Source: Streptomyces umbrinus (GTDB lineage Bacteria > Actinomycetota > Actinomycetes > Streptomycetales > Streptomycetaceae). From it: a DNA stretch of 64,000 bases. This document shows positions 62,086-64,000 of this stretch, one piece after another (position 1 is the first letter of the stretch; each line of letters starts with the position of its first letter). The position numbers and the translations under genes are program-made. The notes beneath the pieces were generated by a model that was not told where the DNA came from, searched no databases, and saw nothing but the letters and a program-made list of their open reading frames with translations. The stretch lies in assembly GCF_030817415.1 (NCBI RefSeq), contig NZ_JAUSZI010000002.1, positions 2,356,001-2,420,000 of the forward strand, given 5' to 3'.

Positions 62086-62321
62086 CAGGCGTTCCTTTCC
62101 AGCGGGTTCAGCAGACGGACTGAAGAATGCCCGATTCTTACACCTAATCCACCATCTTAGTATCTCTACAGGCGTGTTACGCCGATTAAGTAGACCTCGC
62201 CCTGCTTCGCGTATACGCCTCTTACGTGGGGGACAACCAGCGGACATGCCCCAGCCCGCCGCGTGCGGGCCGCGGAGCGGAGCGCCGCGTCGCGTATGAC
62301 TTCGACCAGAGGAGCAGGAAA
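62086..62321. promoter_or_regulatory. Shared divergent promoter region
   Basis: 236 bp between two divergently transcribed secreted-protein genes. A locally AT-rich stretch (62135-62205) stands out from the GC-rich surroundings, the likely place for both promoters. No specific boxes assigned. Confidence 0.4.
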
Positions 62322-62708
62322 ATGACCCCGTCTCGCGTGCGACGCCGTCTGCGCCCAACCGCCGTCGGGCTACTGGGCTTTGTCGCATGGTGCGGGATGC
62401 TTGGCCCGGCAGCACCGGCCGAGGCGCACGCCCAGAGCCAGGCTGAAGCGACGCACTGCAAGATTCGGATCACGGGCGAGAAGGTCGCCGTACGCATGCC
62501 GCAGGGCGACGCCAAGGTCGCCCGGCCTGACTCCCCCGTCGTGCGCTACGTCCACCGCGGCGACGTGATCCGCAACAACTTCTGTCTCATCGCCCGCGGC
62601 CGCACCATGAGTGGGCCGCTCTACCGCAAGTGCGACAAGGACGGCTACAACTGGTACATCGTCGTAGGCGGGCAGGTCCCGGTGACCTGCGCCAAACGCG
62701 TCAAGTAG
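62322..62708 (+). CDS. Small secreted cysteine-containing protein, SH3b-like
   Basis: 128 residues from ATG 62322 with GAGGAG at 7 nt. Signal peptide (RPTAVGLLGFVAWCGMLGPA, AEAHAQ cleavage). The mature part has four cysteines (THCKIRITGEKVAVRMP; NNFCLIARG; YRKCDKDGYNWYIVVGG; VTCAKRVK) that could form two disulfides. The KVAVRMPQGD and NWYIV stretches resemble an SH3b strand order. Function unknown. It is paired divergently with 61729-62085. Confidence 0.65.
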   Translation: MTPSRVRRRLRPTAVGLLGFVAWCGMLGPAAPAEAHAQSQAEATHCKIRITGEKVAVRMPQGDAKVARPDSPVVRYVHRGDVIRNNFCLIARGRTMSGPLYRKCDKDGYNWYIVVGGQVPVTCAKRVK

Positions 62709-62939
62709 GGCCGGAGTTCACAGGGGCACTCGACGGGCGCAGACCGGGTACTCCACTGCGCCCTGTCGGTGCGCCGGCTGTGAGCCGCAGCGGTTGGTGT
62801 TCCGGTCTCGCGCCGACGGTCTGCCCCACCGAGATCCAGTGGATCCACTTCGCCGGGGCGCGCCGTCACAGGTTCATCGGCACCGTGAATGCCGCCATGG
62901 TGGGTGTTCAACACCGGGAAACCTCATGCGTGCGGGTCG

Positions 62940-63317
62940 TCATGGCGGCGTGACCTCAGTCAGCGTGCCCAGGGCGCGCGCCAGGCGCAGGGCGAGGCTG
63001 CGGCCCTGGTTGGGGCCGTCCGCGAAGCCGCGGCAGATCGCCGGGGACTCGCTTCCGAGAGTTTTGTGGCACACCACATGCCCCTCCGCCTGCTGCGCCT
63101 GGCTGACCATGCCGACGACGCGGCCCGATTGCAGGTCCATCAGATTGCCCGGACGGAAGATGCAGGTCGTACACATCTCGGCGCACAGCCGTACGGCGCC
63201 GGTGAGCGGATCGGCGACATCGGCGTACGGCCCATTGTCCTCGGGCTCGACGCCATCGTCGTAGGTGAGGCTCCGCTGCGGCGATTCGCTGTGACTGTGT
63301 GCGGTGCGCCGGTTCAT
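62940..63317 (-). CDS. Cysteine-rich hypothetical protein
   Basis: 125 residues from ATG 63317 (GGAGGA site). No signal peptide. Cysteines group as C-x3-C-x2-C in LCAEMCTTCIFRPGNLM, then HVVCHKTLG and PAICRGF, with conserved-looking His residues between. This could bind zinc or an iron-sulfur cluster. Start overlaps the stop of 63314-63811 by ATGA, so the two are co-expressed. Similar cysteine-patterned proteins occur on Streptomyces plasmids and phages, as far as I recall; no function known to me. Confidence 0.6.
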   Translation of the reverse strand: MNRRTAHSHSESPQRSLTYDDGVEPEDNGPYADVADPLTGAVRLCAEMCTTCIFRPGNLMDLQSGRVVGMVSQAQQAEGHVVCHKTLGSESPAICRGFADGPNQGRSLALRLARALGTLTEVTPP

Positions 63318-63811
63318 CGCCGTCCTCCGCACCCTGCGTGCCCACAACCGCCGCAGAACCCGCCGCTGTTGCACGGACACGGGCAGCGTCCCGGTACGCC
63401 GCGCCGGGCGGCCGGTCGGCTGACCGGCGCTTGGAATCGTGCGGTGGTGGGTGGCGGGGTGTCGTCGGGGTCGGGTGCGGTGCGCCGGACGGCCGCCTCG
63501 AGCAGGCAAGTGCGGGCCGACCGGGGCAGGCGGTCGAGTGCCTGAAGGCAGCAGTCCAGGTGCGGGTCCTCCGGCCTTACGGGGGTACGGGTGCAGGCCA
63601 GCAGGTGTGCGGCGGAGTCCGCCACGAGCCAGGCGAGGGCCAGCGGGTCCAGGCTGCCGCGGTCCTCGACCGGCAGGTGGTCCGCCGCACGTACCAACAG
63701 CGCGGTGAGGGAAGGGACGTCATCCTCCTCAGCCGTGGCAAGGAGTGCATGGGCGTGGCCGAGAAGCTGGTGCACCAGCAGGGGACGCTGTGGCTGACGG
63801 CTACCGGGCAT
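63314..63811 (-). CDS. Hypothetical protein with Cys-rich tail
   Basis: About 165 residues from ATG 63811 (GGAAGGA site at 9 nt); the frame is open up to 63910 without a better start. Helical body: LLVHQLLGHAHALLATAEED, VPSLTALLVRAADHLPVEDR and LALAWLVADSAAHLLACT. It ends with a cysteine/glycine cluster, CPCPCNSGGFCGGCGHAGC, a possible metal site of the SWIM/SEC-C kind. Coupled to the downstream cysteine-rich protein. Function unknown. Confidence 0.55.
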   Translation of the reverse strand: MPGSRQPQRPLLVHQLLGHAHALLATAEEDDVPSLTALLVRAADHLPVEDRGSLDPLALAWLVADSAAHLLACTRTPVRPEDPHLDCCLQALDRLPRSARTCLLEAAVRRTAPDPDDTPPPTTARFQAPVSRPAARRGVPGRCPCPCNSGGFCGGCGHAGCGGRR

Positions 63812-63920
63812 GGGTGGAAGTCCTTCCAGGAGAGCGGGGCGGTGCGGCGCCCCGGCCCGATGTGAGGGCGGGTGGGGGCGGGGGCCCGGTGTGGGCCCCC
63901 GCGTGGTCAACTGCGCTGGG

Positions 63921-64000
63921 TCACACTCCGGTGCGCCGCGTGGCGGCCTGATAGCTCTCCAGGACGAAGGTGAGTTGGTTCATCTGCTGGGCGAAGCGTG
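63921..64000 (-). CDS. 3' end of an unidentified gene
   Basis: An open frame enters from the window edge and reads RFAQQMNQLTFVLESYQAAT, RRTGV, then TGA at 63921. It lies on the same strand 110 bp before the next gene and probably belongs to the same operon. Only 26 codons are visible, too few to name. Confidence 0.45.
   Translation of the reverse strand, partial: RFAQQMNQLTFVLESYQAATRRTGV

Overview
The window looks like high-GC actinomycete DNA, most likely Streptomyces or a close relative, from a chromosome arm or a large (perhaps linear) plasmid. Reasons: strong GC bias at third codon positions, GTG starts and ATGA/GTGA-coupled genes, a large nonribosomal peptide (NRPS) cluster, dense insertion sequences (IS701, IS256, IS5, IS1182, IS21, IS4, ISKra4, IS110) and an actinobacterial type IV secretion/conjugation operon.

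Layout. 1-4200: mobile and decayed DNA. It holds the 5' part of an IS701 transposase, an IS256 remnant, a VOC protein, a tyrosine integrase with an XRE regulator, a broken thiopeptide-type biosynthesis gene and an IS5 remnant. 4239-24038: one biosynthetic gene cluster, all on the minus strand. In transcription order it has an NRPS C-A-T protein (predicted lysine-like substrate), an NRPS C-A-T-C-A-T protein (two branched-aliphatic codes) whose last carrier domain and thioesterase lie behind a one-base frameshift, an NRPS A-MT-T starter protein, a SAM methyltransferase, lysA-, dapC- and dapD-like lysine-branch genes, a decayed ATP-grasp gene and a DMATS-type aromatic prenyltransferase. The simplest reading is an N-methylated, possibly prenylated, four-residue peptide containing lysine or a lysine relative, loaded by A-MT-T, extended by C-A-T and then by C-A-T-C-A-T, and released by the TE. 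The three elongation modules share 1.7-kb near-identical DNA blocks. The blocks show an exchanged adenylation subdomain in one module and a five-base difference inside the specificity code of the other two.

24718-45530: an insertion-sequence graveyard with traceable nesting. An IS1182 copy is split by an IS21 (5-bp duplication) and an IS4-type element (6-bp duplication). An IS5 element carries a 156-bp MITE-like insertion and an opposite-strand passenger gene. A membrane-anchored Mrr-type endonuclease gene is split into three pieces by an ISKra4 and by an IS110, and the IS110 is itself split by a second ISKra4. Two tandem ~170-bp structured repeats precede the IS110 transposase and are bridge-RNA candidates. 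A histidine kinase without its phospho-acceptor histidine, a truncated group II intron and a frameshifted Ham1-like pyrophosphatase also lie here.

45975-64000: a conjugative module. Minus strand: a cytosine-5 methyltransferase remnant, a TSPPY-type DNA methyltransferase and a companion gene. Plus strand: an HTH regulator followed by a tightly coupled operon encoding a pilin-like protein, TrbL/VirB6-like, PrgI-like, VirB4-like ATPase, VirD4/TraG-like coupling ATPase, a replication-relaxation protein, a transglycosylase-NlpC/P60 hydrolase and an SpdB/DUF2637-like membrane protein. These would build the transfer channel, breach the wall and drive DNA transfer. After a two-winged-helix protein come small secreted and cysteine-rich proteins, and the 3' end of one more gene at the window edge. 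No relaxase, MbtH-like protein, tRNA, rRNA or CRISPR array was seen. All functional calls come from reading the sequence by eye; no database search was run.
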